DNA of 5,848 bases from Bacillota bacterium (GTDB lineage Bacteria; Bacillota; Clostridia; Oscillospirales; Oscillospiraceae), in NCBI GenBank assembly GCA_023393155.1, contig JAEWML010000075.1:1-5848 (forward strand). Direction: 5' to 3'. Under the pieces are notes generated by a model. That model did no database searches. It saw nothing but the letters and a program-made list of their open reading frames with translations, and had not been told where the DNA came from. Every line of letters begins with the position of its first letter. Position 1 is the first letter of the stretch. Below are positions 5,727-5,848 of the stretch, in pieces. The position numbers and the translations under genes were made by a program.

Positions 5727-5738
5727 TCCCGGCCGGGA
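5727..5738. promoter_or_regulatory. Operator-like palindrome 3 near the start site
   Basis: TCCCGGCCGGGA is a perfect 12-bp palindrome. Flanking bases (AT before, AT after) make it resemble the ATTCC/GGAAT half-sites of its two neighbours. Its centre is about 23 bp from that of the second dyad and about 13-24 bases downstream of the predicted start site, where a bound protein would block early elongation. As RNA the palindrome would leave too small a loop for a good hairpin, which favours a DNA role. Confidence 0.45.
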
Positions 5739-5757
5739 ATACATCGCTTATAACAGC

Positions 5758-5786
5758 TTTATATACTTTTGCAAAATTTTTGTCAA
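5758..5786 (-). promoter_or_regulatory. Sigma-A promoter of the sugar-acid operon
   Basis: On the minus strand a consensus TTGACA (5781-5786) is followed by exactly 17 bases and TATAAA (5758-5763), matching five of six -10 positions. An A at 5751 is a likely start site. This gives an untranslated leader of roughly 240 bases before the permease ATG, unusually long, and it contains the dyads and repeats listed separately. It is the only strong promoter seen upstream of the three catabolic genes. Confidence 0.82.
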
Positions 5787-5848
5787 GCACACAAAGATCT
5801 TTTCGGCACTTCCCATGAATCGCGTTGTTTTTTTTGTTAATCTTGCTG
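5787..5848. other. AT-rich upstream region, no gene recognised
   Basis: This stretch has T-runs and A-runs and no convincing coding sequence. On the plus strand an ATG at 5815 opens a frame reading MNRVVFFVNLA to the window edge, without a ribosome binding site. A divergent gene, for instance a regulator, could begin beyond the edge, but nothing here shows it. Confidence 0.35.

Noticed and set aside
5654..5848. Possible tail of an upstream minus-strand gene (an open frame from the window edge to a TGA near 5665)
   Set aside because: It covers the strong promoter and the dyads, is AT-rich and encodes no recognisable protein end.
5815..5848. Start of a divergent plus-strand gene at the ATG at 5815
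   Set aside because: Only 11 codons are visible, with no ribosome binding site upstream; cannot be supported.

Overview
All complete genes in this window read on the minus strand. Base composition is moderately G+C-rich, and the genes are preceded by strong Shine-Dalgarno sequences. The window holds a holB gene followed directly by what looks like the start of a PSP1/RicT (YaaT) gene. Together these suggest a Firmicute of the class Clostridia, perhaps an Oscillospiraceae-like gut anaerobe. This placement is inference; no rRNA or other marker gene is present.

Layout, following transcription from right to left. Bases 5513-5848 are a regulatory region with a near-consensus sigma-A promoter (TTGACA, 17 bp, TATAAA). 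Three evenly spaced inverted repeats lie just downstream of the start site. After them comes a perfect 17-bp tandem repeat close to the first ribosome binding site. Next are a GntP-family permease (4094-5512), a 195-base gap with a strong terminator-like hairpin and possible alternative structures, an IlvD/Edd-family dehydratase (2180-3898), and after 26 bases a DapA-superfamily aldolase (1260-2153). A hairpin at 1146-1173 probably ends this unit. A second, unrelated unit follows: a probable promoter near 959-967, holB (24-890), and the first nine codons of the next gene (1-27), whose start overlaps the holB stop.

The three catabolic genes fit one pathway. The permease would import an aldonate such as gluconate or a pentonate such as xylonate. 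The dehydratase would convert it to a 2-keto-3-deoxy acid, and the aldolase would split that into pyruvate and an aldehyde (glyceraldehyde or glycolaldehyde). This is a non-phosphorylative Entner-Doudoroff or pentonate route with the same three-part make-up as the E. coli yjhF-yjhG-yjhH and yagG-yagF-yagE sets. No sugar-acid kinase gene is present. The exact substrate cannot be read from the sequence.

The protein families are known. The least explained material is regulatory: the operator-like array, the tandem repeat in the leader, and the attenuator-like segment between permease and dehydratase.
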